Positions 8,426 through 16,728 of a DNA stretch of 64,000 bases are shown here, one piece after another. The notes beneath the pieces were generated by a model that saw nothing but the letters and a program-made list of their open reading frames with translations, was not told where the DNA came from and ran no database searches. Positions within the stretch are counted from its first letter, which is position 1. Each line of letters starts with the position of its first letter. The position numbers were made by a program, and so were the translations under genes. Origin of the DNA: an uncultured Colwellia sp. (lineage in GTDB: Bacteria > Pseudomonadota > Gammaproteobacteria > Enterobacterales > Alteromonadaceae); NCBI GenBank assembly GCA_913058395.1, contig CAJXQI010000016.1, positions 1 through 64,000 on the forward strand, in the 5' to 3' direction.

Positions 8426-9052
8426 TTAGTGGCTAATTTCAATACCTAAATTCGATAAACCTTCTTCCATCACCAAGGATTTTGCCTTAATACAAGAAGC
8501 TTTGTTTTCACTGGCTGTTTTTATGAAATCAAATAATTCGTGTTGTGTGGCGATTTCCCACTGCATCAGAGGATGTTCTGTAATTTGCTCAGGAACAATA
8601 ATGATTTCGTCACCTTCTGGTGCTTCGGCATCAATTTCTTGTGCTAGGCTCAATTCCACATAGTAACTAACACTGTTTTCAGACAGTTTGCCGATATTTT
8701 CAAAACTACTATTTTGTGGGTCTTGTATTGATTGAAATAATGACATCAATGCCATTGCAGCATCTAACGCTGGAAACACGCCAAAAAAATCAAATGCGTC
8801 CGGGTCAGGAACTTGTTCTTCCAACTTTGCTATTTGTGCATCGTAATTAATTTTACAGCGACTATTTTTGTCTAACCATTGCCAAATCAAGTCCAACTGA
8901 TTTCTAAGCACCTTATAATCACCAAACTCAGCGTGCTCAGCAAACATTTGATAATTAGGTAACATGCGCTCAAGCAAAGCGGCACAAAATGCCACTTGTT
9001 GCCATTGGCTTAAATTTTTATAGGGTAGGTGAATCGCCACGTTGAGTCTCAT
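8426..9052 (-). CDS. yjaG: YjaG family protein (DUF416)
   Basis: The 208-residue soluble protein resembles E. coli YjaG: the N-terminal half contains LSQWQQVAFCAALLERMLPNY and FGDYKVLRNQLDLIWQWL, which are family hallmarks. Residues near 85-110 (PDPDAFDFFGVFPALDAAMALMSL) also fit. No enzymatic motif is visible and the family has no established function. The gene is downstream of the coiled-coil protein with a 33-bp gap and may share its transcript. Confidence 0.85.
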   Translation of the reverse strand: MRLNVAIHLPYKNLSQWQQVAFCAALLERMLPNYQMFAEHAEFGDYKVLRNQLDLIWQWLDKNSRCKINYDAQIAKLEEQVPDPDAFDFFGVFPALDAAMALMSLFQSIQDPQNSSFENIGKLSENSVSYYVELSLAQEIDAEAPEGDEIIIVPEQITEHPLMQWEIATQHELFDFIKTASENKASCIKAKSLVMEEGLSNLGIEISH

Positions 9053-9085
9053 TATCAGTCTAAAAAGTAGGTCGCTAGTATAACC

Positions 9086-10981
9086 TTATTTAGCCATTTT
9101 CGTTAACTGCTTCTGTGCATATTCAAACCGTAAGCGATATTCCGTCAATTTATCTTCAAGCTCATTCACTTGTTGTTCAAGTTTACTGTTCAACTCAGTA
9201 TTTTCATCACGTAAGTACTTAATCGTTTCGCGTGCTTTATTGTATTCACGTTCTTGTTTATTCTTGCTTTCTTGCACCATCTGGCGGTTTTGCAATGCCG
9301 ACGATCTTTCAGATTCTAAGTTTTGTTCTATCTGATTTATTTGCTGTTCAAAATCACTCAGAGACTTCGCCATATCACGATTTTTATCGTCTAACGCTTG
9401 ATGAGCTTTTTGTCCTTGTTGTAGTTTTTCTATGCTGTCAGAAATTTTCTGCTCTTGTAGCGTAATTTTTTCTTCAAGCGATTTTGCACTATTGTCTGCA
9501 CGCTGTTGTAACTCGCTTAAGGCAGTTTCTTTTTGCGCTATATTTTGCTGAAACTCTTCTAGCGCTTTTCGATGCTCAGCTTTTAGTTTTTCAAGGTCTT
9601 GCTGTTGCTTGTCTTTTAATAGTTGATTATCAGCGATCAGTTTTTGCTGTTCTGTTGTTTGAGCACTAATTTTTTGCTCTAAACTAACCAGTTTTTGATT
9701 CAATACTTGTTCGCTTTCACTGGTTTTAGTGATAATTTTCTCAAGCTCTTCAATACTTTTCTGCAATTTTAATATTTGGCTTCTATCTTTATTGCTCTGA
9801 TCATTATTTTTGCTAATCATACCTGTTAGTGCTGAATTCTCTTGTTTAAGCTGTTCAAATTTGCCGTCTTGATTCTGACTTTTTTCACTTAACTGTTGAT
9901 ACTTTTTCGTCAGGCTGACAACTTCTTTCGCCTGTTTGACTTCCGTTTGCTGATTTTGTTTAGCGTTATCAATTAACGTTTTATTTTCACTTTGTAGTTG
10001 GGCAACTTTTTGACTCTGTTTTGTTACTTCGTTTTCAAGTGAGAGTCTTTCTTTAGTCAACGCTGCAGCTTGTTTTTGCTCATTTGAAAGTAATTCATTG
10101 TTAGATTTTAGTTTTTGTATTTGTTCTACTTTTAAATGCTCTAATTCACTTTCAAGCGTTTGTCGTTGCTCAATCAAATCAGCTGATTTTTTCTGCTCAC
10201 TTAACAATAATTCATTACTAGATTTTAATTTTTGCTCTTGTTCTACTTTTAAGTATTCAATTTCACTTTCAAGAGCTTGTCGCTGTTTAATAACTTCAGC
10301 AGCTTGTTTCTGTTCGTTTGAAAGCAGCTTATTATTTGACTGTAATTTTTGTTCTTGATCTGCTTTTAACAGCTCTAATTCACTGGCAACTTGATCATGC
10401 TTTAACTGTAAGTCAGATATTTTCTGGTTTTGTACTGATATTGTCGCCGTTTTAGCTTTATCATTTTTAGTTAATTTTTCACGCTCAGATTTAATAACCG
10501 ATAATTCTTCAGACAGCGCCTTAGAATTTACCTCTGACTTAATCAGTGTTTTACTATTTTCATCTTTAACTGTTGTTAACTGCTTAATTTGCTCGCTTAA
10601 TTGAGTATTCTCTTGGAGCTTTTCTTTTAGAGCCTGTTCTGTATCCGTTAATTTTGCACTATTTAACTTAGCGTGATTTTCCAGCTCTTTTGCTTGTGAA
10701 TCGATCTGCTTTTGCAGTTTTTCTTTACTGGAAACTAAGAGCTTAATTTCAGAGTTTTGAGTGTTTTGGCTTTTTTCAGCATTGGCTTTTAATTGTTGGT
10801 TTTTTTCTGTTAACTGCTTAACGTTAGCTTGCTGTGCAATAAGTTCAGGGCTAACGGCTAAATTTTCACTGTAACTTGTTAATAGTGCAGTAATTTTATC
10901 TTCAATTTGTAAATAAATATCGCCTGCTAAGTTTTGAATGTTCTCTTCAATTTCACTTGGCAGTTTTTTCTGTTCAGTCAT
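9086..10981 (-). CDS. Long coiled-coil protein with internal tandem repeats, function unknown
   Basis: The 631-residue protein has a short N-terminal region (residues 1-50, SEIEENIQNLAGDIYLQIEDKI) and then is almost entirely charged, Gln/Lys/Glu-rich heptad-like sequence to the C-terminus, with very few Gly, Pro or aromatic residues: a rod-like coiled coil. No signal peptide, membrane helix or ATPase motif is visible, so it is not an SMC protein. Residues 205-321 are three successive 39-residue repeats. The N-terminal segment may be the functional part and the coil a spacer or scaffold. Possible roles (chromosome organisation, envelope scaffold) are guesses. Confidence 0.7.
   Translation of the reverse strand: MTEQKKLPSEIEENIQNLAGDIYLQIEDKITALLTSYSENLAVSPELIAQQANVKQLTEKNQQLKANAEKSQNTQNSEIKLLVSSKEKLQKQIDSQAKELENHAKLNSAKLTDTEQALKEKLQENTQLSEQIKQLTTVKDENSKTLIKSEVNSKALSEELSVIKSEREKLTKNDKAKTATISVQNQKISDLQLKHDQVASELELLKADQEQKLQSNNKLLSNEQKQAAEVIKQRQALESEIEYLKVEQEQKLKSSNELLLSEQKKSADLIEQRQTLESELEHLKVEQIQKLKSNNELLSNEQKQAAALTKERLSLENEVTKQSQKVAQLQSENKTLIDNAKQNQQTEVKQAKEVVSLTKKYQQLSEKSQNQDGKFEQLKQENSALTGMISKNNDQSNKDRSQILKLQKSIEELEKIITKTSESEQVLNQKLVSLEQKISAQTTEQQKLIADNQLLKDKQQQDLEKLKAEHRKALEEFQQNIAQKETALSELQQRADNSAKSLEEKITLQEQKISDSIEKLQQGQKAHQALDDKNRDMAKSLSDFEQQINQIEQNLESERSSALQNRQMVQESKNKQEREYNKARETIKYLRDENTELNSKLEQQVNELEDKLTEYRLRFEYAQKQLTKMAK
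10019..10369. repeat. Three tandem 117-bp coding repeats in the coiled-coil gene
   Basis: Residues 205-243, 244-282 and 283-321 each follow the pattern LKxxQxQKLxSxNxLLxxEQ, then KxxAxxxxxRxxLExE. The unit is 39 residues (117 bp), a length that leaves the coiled-coil register nearly unchanged. Copies differ at several positions, so the duplication is not recent. Confidence 0.85.
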
Positions 10982-11071
10982 TTGGTATTTATCCCTAACT
11001 TATTACTCGAAATCATCCTAGCAGACGTTTGATTGTTAATCATCATTATTTGCCTTGCGAGAAAACTTCAC

Positions 11072-11704
11072 TTATGAGTTCTTACTAATATGATAGCTAC
11101 AACGCCGATCTCCCGTAAGTAAATACTCACTTCTACTAACATTGAAACCGTCGCCAAAGCACTGCTGAAAAATGCTCAACTCAGAACGGCAAAAGTTTTG
11201 ACATTGTCTAGCCGCTGTACAAATGGGGCAGTGACTTTCAATGAGTAAATATTCATTAGCTGCTATCTTTTCAACGCTAGCCATATATCCCTCTTGTGAG
11301 CGAATTAAGGCTAATGTTTCGACTTTACTATATAGGCTAGTACAGGTATTTAAAGCGGCTTGATATTTTTCAAGCATTTGTGTTTCGCGCGATGCAATAA
11401 CTTGCTCTAAGCCTTGCTCACCAAAAATATTGCTAACCGATTCAATTAAATGCAAGGTTAAGTCTGCATGTCGATCTGGAAAACGTTTATGACCTAGCTC
11501 TGTTAGCTGCCACATTTGCTTTGGACGACCAACATCTGCTTTTTGCAGAAAGTGACCGACTAAGTTTTTTCCTTCTAGGCGCAATAAGTGTTGTCGTGCT
11601 CCCATGCTGGTCATCGCGAGTTCTTTGGCTAATTCACCAGAGGTCATTGCGCCTTGGTTTTTTAACTTAGCCAAAATGGTATCAACATTTTTCATCTGTT
11701 CCAT
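11072..11704 (-). CDS. SufR-like transcriptional regulator with C-terminal Cys cluster
   Basis: The 210-residue protein has an N-terminal winged helix (residues ~8-75: ILAKLKNQGAMTSGELAKEL, then GARQHLLRLEGKNLVG) of the DeoR/ArsR-like type used by SufR (COG2345). The C-terminal domain carries C159, C162, C168, C172, C182 and C202 in CPICTAARQCQNFCRSELS and GDRRCSYHI, matching the pattern that binds an Fe-S cluster in SufR regulators. It probably senses iron-sulfur or redox status. No suf or isc operon is in the window. The start could be the Met at residue 4 instead. Confidence 0.8.
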   Translation of the reverse strand: MEQMKNVDTILAKLKNQGAMTSGELAKELAMTSMGARQHLLRLEGKNLVGHFLQKADVGRPKQMWQLTELGHKRFPDRHADLTLHLIESVSNIFGEQGLEQVIASRETQMLEKYQAALNTCTSLYSKVETLALIRSQEGYMASVEKIAANEYLLIESHCPICTAARQCQNFCRSELSIFQQCFGDGFNVSRSEYLLTGDRRCSYHISKNS

Positions 11705-11852
11705 TGTTACTCAGCCTAGCAAATACAAATTCAATATAATCAGTGCCTAATATAGATAATAAACATAAAAGTTTCAAAAGCTAAGGTAAAGCTTTTACTA
11801 TTCAGCTACTGACAGTTATGCAAATAATAAATTCTTTTGTTATTTAATAGAC

Positions 11853-11880
11853 ATAAAAAAAGGGCCTATTGGCCCTTTAT
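11853..11880 (-). terminator. Terminator of the SapC-family gene
   Basis: AAAGGGCC (11859-11866) and GGCCCTTT (11871-11878) form a stem around TATT. The plus-strand A-run at 11855-11860 becomes a T-run after the stem on the minus strand, just past the gene ending at 11909. Confidence 0.8.
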
Positions 11881-11908
11881 TACAACGTAAAGAAAGTTAT
11901 GCTACTTT

Positions 11909-12670
11909 TTACTTTTCTTCAGTTGTTACTGGCGTGAAACGAATAGCATTTACTTTTGCTGTTGATTCACTTTGGTTACGTAATTGTGCTAAGCGGTTAA
12001 CTTGGCCAATTGAACCTAACATTGCGTGAATCGGTACAAATAAGCCACGTTTGTGGAAATCTAATACTTTATCATCGCTTAGTGCTTGAAGCTTCTTCTC
12101 GTCAACGCCGTAAAGACCAACAAGCTTTTTAGTTTCACCTGAAGCAAAGTTTACATTCAATTCAAGTTCCATTAATAAATCGTTATCTAACAGTTCTTTA
12201 ATGAATTTTTCATTCATTACTTCATTGTCATATAAACGACCTAATGAATCTTGTACACCTTTAAAGAATTCAGTGTCATTGCCTTCAGCATCAAATAATT
12301 CATGCTCTTTGTCTTCACCAACAAACTTATTGTCTAGGTCAACACAAGCCGTTAAAGTTTTTTCTTTTTCTGGATCTAGCCCTAAAGAAAATGGAGTCAT
12401 TGAAAGACTTTGAGGAATATATACTGCGTTCCATGTCTCTTCATTATGATATAGGTTTTCGCCAGCTTCTAAGCCTAACATCACAACACTACGGTAACGT
12501 TCTGAACCTTGGTCTTTTACAAATACGATTGGGTAGCTAGTTGCGGCTTGTGAATATTCAGCAGCTGTAATTGGTGCAATGTGCTGATTAGCAACATGTG
12601 ATAAGTCACGCTTTGCAGCAATTTTAATGTTCTGATGAGTTTCTTTTTTAATTGGGGTAATGTTAGCCAT
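11909..12670 (-). CDS. SapC family protein
   Basis: The 253-residue protein lacks a signal peptide and shows the SapC-family (PF07277) pattern: an N-terminal YPIVFVKDQGSERYRSVVMLGLEAGENLY segment, then WNAVYIPQSLSMTPFSLG and DLDNKFVGEDKEHELFDAEGN, and a C-terminal GLFVPIHAMLGSIGQVNRLAQLRN. Members occur in marine gammaproteobacteria and Caulobacter, where SapC was linked to S-layer or peptide-related functions; the biochemical role is not established. It is monocistronic, with its own terminator. Length is normal for the family. Confidence 0.85.
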   Translation of the reverse strand: MANITPIKKETHQNIKIAAKRDLSHVANQHIAPITAAEYSQAATSYPIVFVKDQGSERYRSVVMLGLEAGENLYHNEETWNAVYIPQSLSMTPFSLGLDPEKEKTLTACVDLDNKFVGEDKEHELFDAEGNDTEFFKGVQDSLGRLYDNEVMNEKFIKELLDNDLLMELELNVNFASGETKKLVGLYGVDEKKLQALSDDKVLDFHKRGLFVPIHAMLGSIGQVNRLAQLRNQSESTAKVNAIRFTPVTTEEK

Positions 12671-12852
12671 GAATAAATTCTCTTTTTACTGCGTCTTTAA
12701 TAGTTGTCGTTTTTGACACTTTTTTGTTGTTGATAATAGTTATGGAGACACGTGATAACGCTTTCAATGGTATAATTAAAAAAATCTCTATCTTTTTGTA
12801 GGGGTTTACAAGAAATTTTAAACTAAGCGACCATAAAACAATAACTTGACCT

Positions 12853-13164
12853 ATGACTACTTTAAAATACTTTTGTGCAATCTTACTTATTATTAGCCCT
12901 CTGAGTTGGTCTAAGCCTAAAACTACGATTACTTTTAATGTAAATTCAACAGGCTTTACTCAAGTGAAAATTAAAAATGAAACATTGGCTTCCTTAGCTT
13001 GCTTTGTTGCTATAGATGGTTATAAAAAGAAGTTTAGCTTACGCGCTAAATCTACTTCACTGTGGATAACAGCCACCGATACGCGCTACAACTACCAAAA
13101 TTTCAGTACTTGGTGTGACTATTTAGATATTCACCCAAAATATAAATCCTACCCAGCCTACTAA
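12853..13164 (+). CDS. Small secreted protein, unknown function
   Basis: The 103-residue product has a clear signal peptide (about residues 1-20, cleavage near PLSWS-KP) followed by an ~83-residue mature part with two Cys (in LACFVA and TWCDYL) that could form a disulfide. The body looks beta-rich (TTITFNVNSTGFTQVKI). No family was recognised. It is divergent from the SapC gene and is followed by a possible Fur-site region. Confidence 0.6.
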   Translation: MTTLKYFCAILLIISPLSWSKPKTTITFNVNSTGFTQVKIKNETLASLACFVAIDGYKKKFSLRAKSTSLWITATDTRYNYQNFSTWCDYLDIHPKYKSYPAY

Positions 13165-13221
13165 AATATAAGTTTATTCCCCCCAAATATAATGAGATAT
13201 GTGACTCAAAAAACGTAACAC

Positions 13222-13242
13222 AAATGATAACAGTTATCAGTT
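13222..13242. promoter_or_regulatory. Candidate Fur box before the flavin/Rieske/TonB gene set
   Basis: The core GATAAC-A-GTTATC is a perfect 6-1-6 inverted repeat, embedded in ATGATAACAGTTATCAG, which resembles the classical Fur site GATAAT-N-ATTATC. It lies about 78 bp upstream of the start codon at 13319. A second half-site-like CTGATAAC occurs at about 13273. Iron control is an inference from similarity. Confidence 0.5.
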
Positions 13243-13318
13243 GCGTTACTCTTTGTAACTAATTATAATCCCCTGATAACAAAAACCTCTCTCTTTGATA
13301 TATTTAGGCTTTAACAAC

Positions 13319-14305
13319 ATGAAACTGAACTTCAACACCATTATGGCTGCAGCGATAGCTACTGCAACCTTCACGGCATCTGCAGGCGAAAACCTTTGGG
13401 TTTACGCAAAAGGCACCGATACACGCCCAGCTGGCAGTTACGAATTTAAAATTGCTGATACTATTCGTTTAGATAAAAACGCTGGCGATCACTACACGTT
13501 CCACGATATTCGCCCAGAAATTGAATACGGTGTAACTGATAGTTTAACGGTTGCAGTTGAAGCGATTATTTTTGATCACGACTACGATGTGGGTTCAGAA
13601 GCAGAAGGCGCGCCATGTCCAATGTGTGAAGCGGGTGACGGCACAGGTAAGTTTAGCGATACACAATTTGCTGGCTATGAATTAGCAATGAAATACAACG
13701 TGTTAAGCCCTTACAAAGATGCTTTTGGTTTTTCATATGGTTTAGCGTACGAGCGCCGTGATAAGTACCGTTTAGATGGTGCAGATATCGATCAGAACTC
13801 ATTTGTTGGGACATTATTTTTCCAAAAAGATTTCTTAGATGACACTGTTGTTACTGTACTAAACATTAAAACTGAATTTGAACGCAGAAAATCAGGTACG
13901 GTTGTAGAAGATGAATTCGCGATTGATATTGCCGCAGGTATTTCTTACCGCTTCGCACCACAATGGTTTGTTGGTTTAGAATTTAGACATCAGTCAGACT
14001 ACTTAAACCCGCAAGACAAAGCTGAAAAAGGCAACACTGAAGACGGCTTTGATGCTGATGGTTACACGATTGGCTTAAAGAAATCTAATTTTGACCTAGG
14101 CGATTTCCGCATTGGTAGCCAACATCAACGTGGTAACTACTTTGGCCCTACACTACATTTTGCTGAGCAAAAATGGTGGGTAACAGGTGGTATTTTATGG
14201 CAAATCAGTGGTGGCGGTTCAGAGCATGCAGATGTTCGTAACGGCCGTAACTGGGATGAGCATGAAAAAATGCACATCGGCTTATCATACGGTTATGAAT
14301 TCTAA
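13319..14305 (+). CDS. Outer-membrane beta-barrel protein, DUF6662-like
   Basis: The product is 328 residues from the ATG at 13319, which begins a good signal peptide (MKLNFNTIMAAAIATATFTA, cleavage near SAG-EN); an in-frame ATG 24 bp upstream is less likely. The mature protein starts ENLWVYAKGTDTRPAGSYEFK and alternates short beta-strands to the end, with a terminal Tyr-Glu-Phe, as expected for a barrel. A surface-loop-like CPMCEAGDG gives one CxxC pair. It is similar in style to proteins labelled DUF6662 in Shewanella and Colwellia. It heads the set containing the FMN, ApbE and TonB genes, but a hairpin separates it from the next gene. Confidence 0.7.
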   Translation: MKLNFNTIMAAAIATATFTASAGENLWVYAKGTDTRPAGSYEFKIADTIRLDKNAGDHYTFHDIRPEIEYGVTDSLTVAVEAIIFDHDYDVGSEAEGAPCPMCEAGDGTGKFSDTQFAGYELAMKYNVLSPYKDAFGFSYGLAYERRDKYRLDGADIDQNSFVGTLFFQKDFLDDTVVTVLNIKTEFERRKSGTVVEDEFAIDIAAGISYRFAPQWFVGLEFRHQSDYLNPQDKAEKGNTEDGFDADGYTIGLKKSNFDLGDFRIGSQHQRGNYFGPTLHFAEQKWWVTGGILWQISGGGSEHADVRNGRNWDEHEKMHIGLSYGYEF

Positions 14306-14333
14306 AAAATTTAAGCACTTAGCTTAATTCGAT

Positions 14334-14380
14334 AAGGCTTACAGATCCCAACTAATGGACTGTAAGCCTTTTGCATTTTT
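14334..14380 (+). terminator. Hairpin between the barrel gene and the FMN-binding gene (terminator or attenuator)
   Basis: AAGGCTTACAG (14334-14344) pairs perfectly with CTGTAAGCCTT (14360-14370) across a 15-nt loop and is followed by TTGCATTTTT. The imperfect T-tract suggests partial termination, which would give the first gene more transcript than the following ones. Confidence 0.6.
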
Positions 14381-14404
14381 ATCAATCACAAGTTAATTAC
14401 AATC

Positions 14405-14956
14405 ATGAGTATGTTACGTAGACGGTTTTTAAAGGGGTTAGTTGCTACCGCAGCAACTTTTGCACTGCCTATCCAAGTTGCTTTTGCAAAGAACTATTTA
14501 ACCATAGAACAGGCACAGAAAATATTATGGCCAGATCAAAAGTTAACGCCTGCTCCGGTCAACTTAACGGAAGAGCAAGCAGAACTTATAGAAGATTTGT
14601 CAGACATTCGTGTTCGCAATCACCATATTAATGGCTGGCGTTCAGACGATGGCGGTTGGTTCATTGTTGATCAGGTTATTGGGAAGCATGAAAATATCGA
14701 CCTAGCTGTAGCAATAAGTGCTGAAGGTAAAGTCATGGGTATAGAAGTATTAACCTATCGAGAAACTTACGGCGACCAAATTATGCACCCGAAATGGCGC
14801 GCACAGTTTCATGGTAAAGACAGCAGTGAATTCCTCAAGCTTGATAAACAAATTAGAAACATTTCTGGCGCTACCTTATCCTGTCGTCATGTAACCGACG
14901 GTATTAATCGACTTAACCATACGTGGTCAAGTGTGCTTAGTAAAATAGCACTGTAA
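14405..14956 (+). CDS. Tat-exported FMN-binding domain protein
   Basis: The 183-residue protein begins with a twin-arginine signal (L4-RRRFLKG then a hydrophobic stretch, cleavage near AFA-KN, residue 28). The body is an FMN-binding domain: the C-terminal segment R151-N-I-S154-G-A-T157-L-S159 contains the SGATxS motif in which ApbE attaches FMN covalently to threonine, as in NqrC. It is expected to be a single-flavin electron carrier in the periplasm. The ApbE gene follows 12 bp downstream, which strongly supports flavinylation. A start at 14411 would still keep the signal peptide. Confidence 0.85.
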   Translation: MSMLRRRFLKGLVATAATFALPIQVAFAKNYLTIEQAQKILWPDQKLTPAPVNLTEEQAELIEDLSDIRVRNHHINGWRSDDGGWFIVDQVIGKHENIDLAVAISAEGKVMGIEVLTYRETYGDQIMHPKWRAQFHGKDSSEFLKLDKQIRNISGATLSCRHVTDGINRLNHTWSSVLSKIAL

Positions 14957-14968
14957 TAGGCACTTGTT

Positions 14969-15835
14969 TTGAACCAAGTTAGTATTAAACGTTGCCGACC
15001 TCTATTAGGAACTTTTGTCGAAGTAAACCTAACAGCAAAAATGTCGGAAAAAGCACTAATACATTGGTCAAATATGGCGTTTGATGAAATTGAACGAATT
15101 CATCAAACGCTAAGCTTTCATAAGCTAGATAGTGAATTATCTGCTCTTAATATCGCATTAATAACTGCACCTAATGCTCGATTTACAATGTCGGCTGATT
15201 TACAAAACGTGGTCACTTTTGCTCAGCAGGTTTTTGAACACTCGAACGGTTATTATGACATCAGTATTGCTGCTCCGTTGGTGGCTTCGAAACATTTACC
15301 TGCTCATTTGTTTACAGATAAAGCCGCATTATTAGAGCAACAATTTGGCTGCTTTGCTGATGTAAACCTTGAGGGCAATTTAATTAGTAGCGCAAAGCCA
15401 ATATTTTTTGACTTGGGTGGCATTGCCAAAGGTTACGCGGTTGATCAAGCCATATATTTATTACCTAAAGAGATTACAGGTAGCATCAATGCGGGTGGCG
15501 ATATGCGGGTAATTAACTGGCAAAAACAAAAGGTTGAGATAAAATACAGCCAGCGTAACAGCGCCTTAAAAAAGTTACCAATGCTCAATACTGCCTTAGC
15601 GAGTAGCGGCAGTTATTATCAAGAAAATGGCTCACAATATTTTGACCCAAAAACCAAATGCTACGTAAAGGTTAACGGTAGCACCTCCGTTTTTGCCGAC
15701 AGAGCCATGGTTGCAGATGCATTAACCAAAGTTATTGTATTGATGAATCGCAAGGATGCGGAAAAAGTACTAAATCATTTTAACGCCAAAGGCATTAGTA
15801 TTAATCGCTTTGGCTTTAGTCGCCGTATAAATTAG
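14969..15835 (+). CDS. apbE: ApbE, FAD:protein FMN transferase (apparently cytoplasmic)
   Basis: The 288-residue enzyme would transfer FMN from FAD to the threonine of the neighbouring SGAT motif. Family landmarks: RPLLGTFVEV (10-19), FDLGGIAKGYAVD (147-159), INAGGDMRV (173-181) and DALTKVIV (250-257). It has no signal peptide or lipobox, unlike most ApbE proteins; with a Tat-exported partner, FMN could be attached before export. The start is TTG at 14969, because no in-frame ATG precedes the conserved N-terminus; TAGG lies 8 nt upstream. Near the C-terminus the usual DALST pattern reads DALTK, and the usual His before D-P is Phe (YFDP). Confidence 0.85.
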   Translation: MNQVSIKRCRPLLGTFVEVNLTAKMSEKALIHWSNMAFDEIERIHQTLSFHKLDSELSALNIALITAPNARFTMSADLQNVVTFAQQVFEHSNGYYDISIAAPLVASKHLPAHLFTDKAALLEQQFGCFADVNLEGNLISSAKPIFFDLGGIAKGYAVDQAIYLLPKEITGSINAGGDMRVINWQKQKVEIKYSQRNSALKKLPMLNTALASSGSYYQENGSQYFDPKTKCYVKVNGSTSVFADRAMVADALTKVIVLMNRKDAEKVLNHFNAKGISINRFGFSRRIN

Positions 15836-15844
15836 AGTTTTATC

Positions 15845-16336
15845 ATGTCCAATATCAGTCGTAAAATTGCTAAAAAATACCGTTATTTATTCTACGGTTT
15901 TTTAAGTTTAAGTGTTTTTAGTGGTAGTGGTTTCTGGTTATTGAGAAACTTCGCTATGGTAGAAGGGGACTTTGGTCCTGAATCTCATTTTTTGCAATAT
16001 CCCTTTTTGCAATTACACGGTTTTGCCGCATTTATGATGCTAATGGCACTTGGTAGTATTTTTACATCGCATGTTTCAAAAACATGGACACTTGGTAAAG
16101 CTAAAAAATCAGGTATTACCCTGATGAGCTTTATTATTTTTTCGCTACTATCAGCCTATAGCCTTTATTATTTAGTGGGAGAAGATTGGCATACTTTACT
16201 GGGCAATTCTCATGCTATTGTTGGTTTATTGTTACCAATATTATTAATACTTCATATTAAAGTTGCTCGTAAATCTCGTAGGAAAAAAGCACATTATCAT
16301 TCTAAAACAAAAAAACGAGCACATTCATCGCAATGA
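15845..16336 (+). CDS. Small 4-helix membrane protein with conserved His, cytochrome b-like candidate
   Basis: The 163-residue protein has four predicted membrane helices (roughly residues 14-34, 55-75, 90-110, 121-140) and a basic, His/Lys-rich C-terminal tail. Histidines H58, H76, H123 and H137 lie in or at the ends of helices, as would suit heme b ligation in a b561- or DUF4405-like fold, but no family was recognised with certainty. Placed between ApbE and a Rieske protein, it is a likely membrane electron carrier (quinol side). The C-terminus overlaps the Rieske gene by 4 bp. Confidence 0.65.
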   Translation: MSNISRKIAKKYRYLFYGFLSLSVFSGSGFWLLRNFAMVEGDFGPESHFLQYPFLQLHGFAAFMMLMALGSIFTSHVSKTWTLGKAKKSGITLMSFIIFSLLSAYSLYYLVGEDWHTLLGNSHAIVGLLLPILLILHIKVARKSRRKKAHYHSKTKKRAHSSQ

Positions 16337-16728
16337 AACGTCGAGAATTTTTAAAAACAGCCTGTTTAGCTACTGCCTGTATACTTCCTGCTTGTAAAAG
16401 CACAGTAAAATACGCTGATGCGATGCAACAAGAAAATAAACTCGTGGTCGATAAAAGCTTATTTTTAGCAAACAGTATTGTCACCATCGCTTATAATCAA
16501 CATGGTATTGGTATTACTAAGTTAGATGAAAATACCTTTGTCGCATCATTACTCACTTGTACTCATCAAGGTTGTGCTGTTTCTGTAGAAAAAAATGGGT
16601 TTATTTGCCCTTGTCATGGCGCACGTTTCGATAATGTAGGGCAAGTGACTAAAGGCCCGGCAGAAGAAAATCTAACTCGCTTTATTACCAGTACCGATCA
16701 GCAATTTGTTTACGTTCATTTATCGTGA
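16333..16728 (+). CDS. Rieske [2Fe-2S] lipoprotein
   Basis: The 131-residue protein starts with a twin-arginine signal (MKRREFLKT) that ends in a lipobox LPAC, so C21 would be lipidated. The Rieske motifs are C76-T-H78-Q-G-C81 and C92-P-C94-H95-G; by analogy with bc1 Rieske proteins C76, H78, C92 and H95 bind the cluster and C81-C94 form the disulfide. It is a minimal, free-standing Rieske domain, not part of a bc1 operon. Overlaps with both neighbours (4 bp each) argue for one transcript and a joint electron-transfer function. Confidence 0.88.
   Translation: MKRREFLKTACLATACILPACKSTVKYADAMQQENKLVVDKSLFLANSIVTIAYNQHGIGITKLDENTFVASLLTCTHQGCAVSVEKNGFICPCHGARFDNVGQVTKGPAEENLTRFITSTDQQFVYVHLS

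Noticed and set aside
9232-10358. Three plus-strand open frames opposite the coiled-coil gene
   Set aside because: They are Cys/Phe/Leu-rich translations of the antisense of Gln/Lys/Glu-rich codons and have no independent support.
10019-10369. CRISPR-like array
   Set aside because: The 117-bp repeats are coding, in frame and without spacers.
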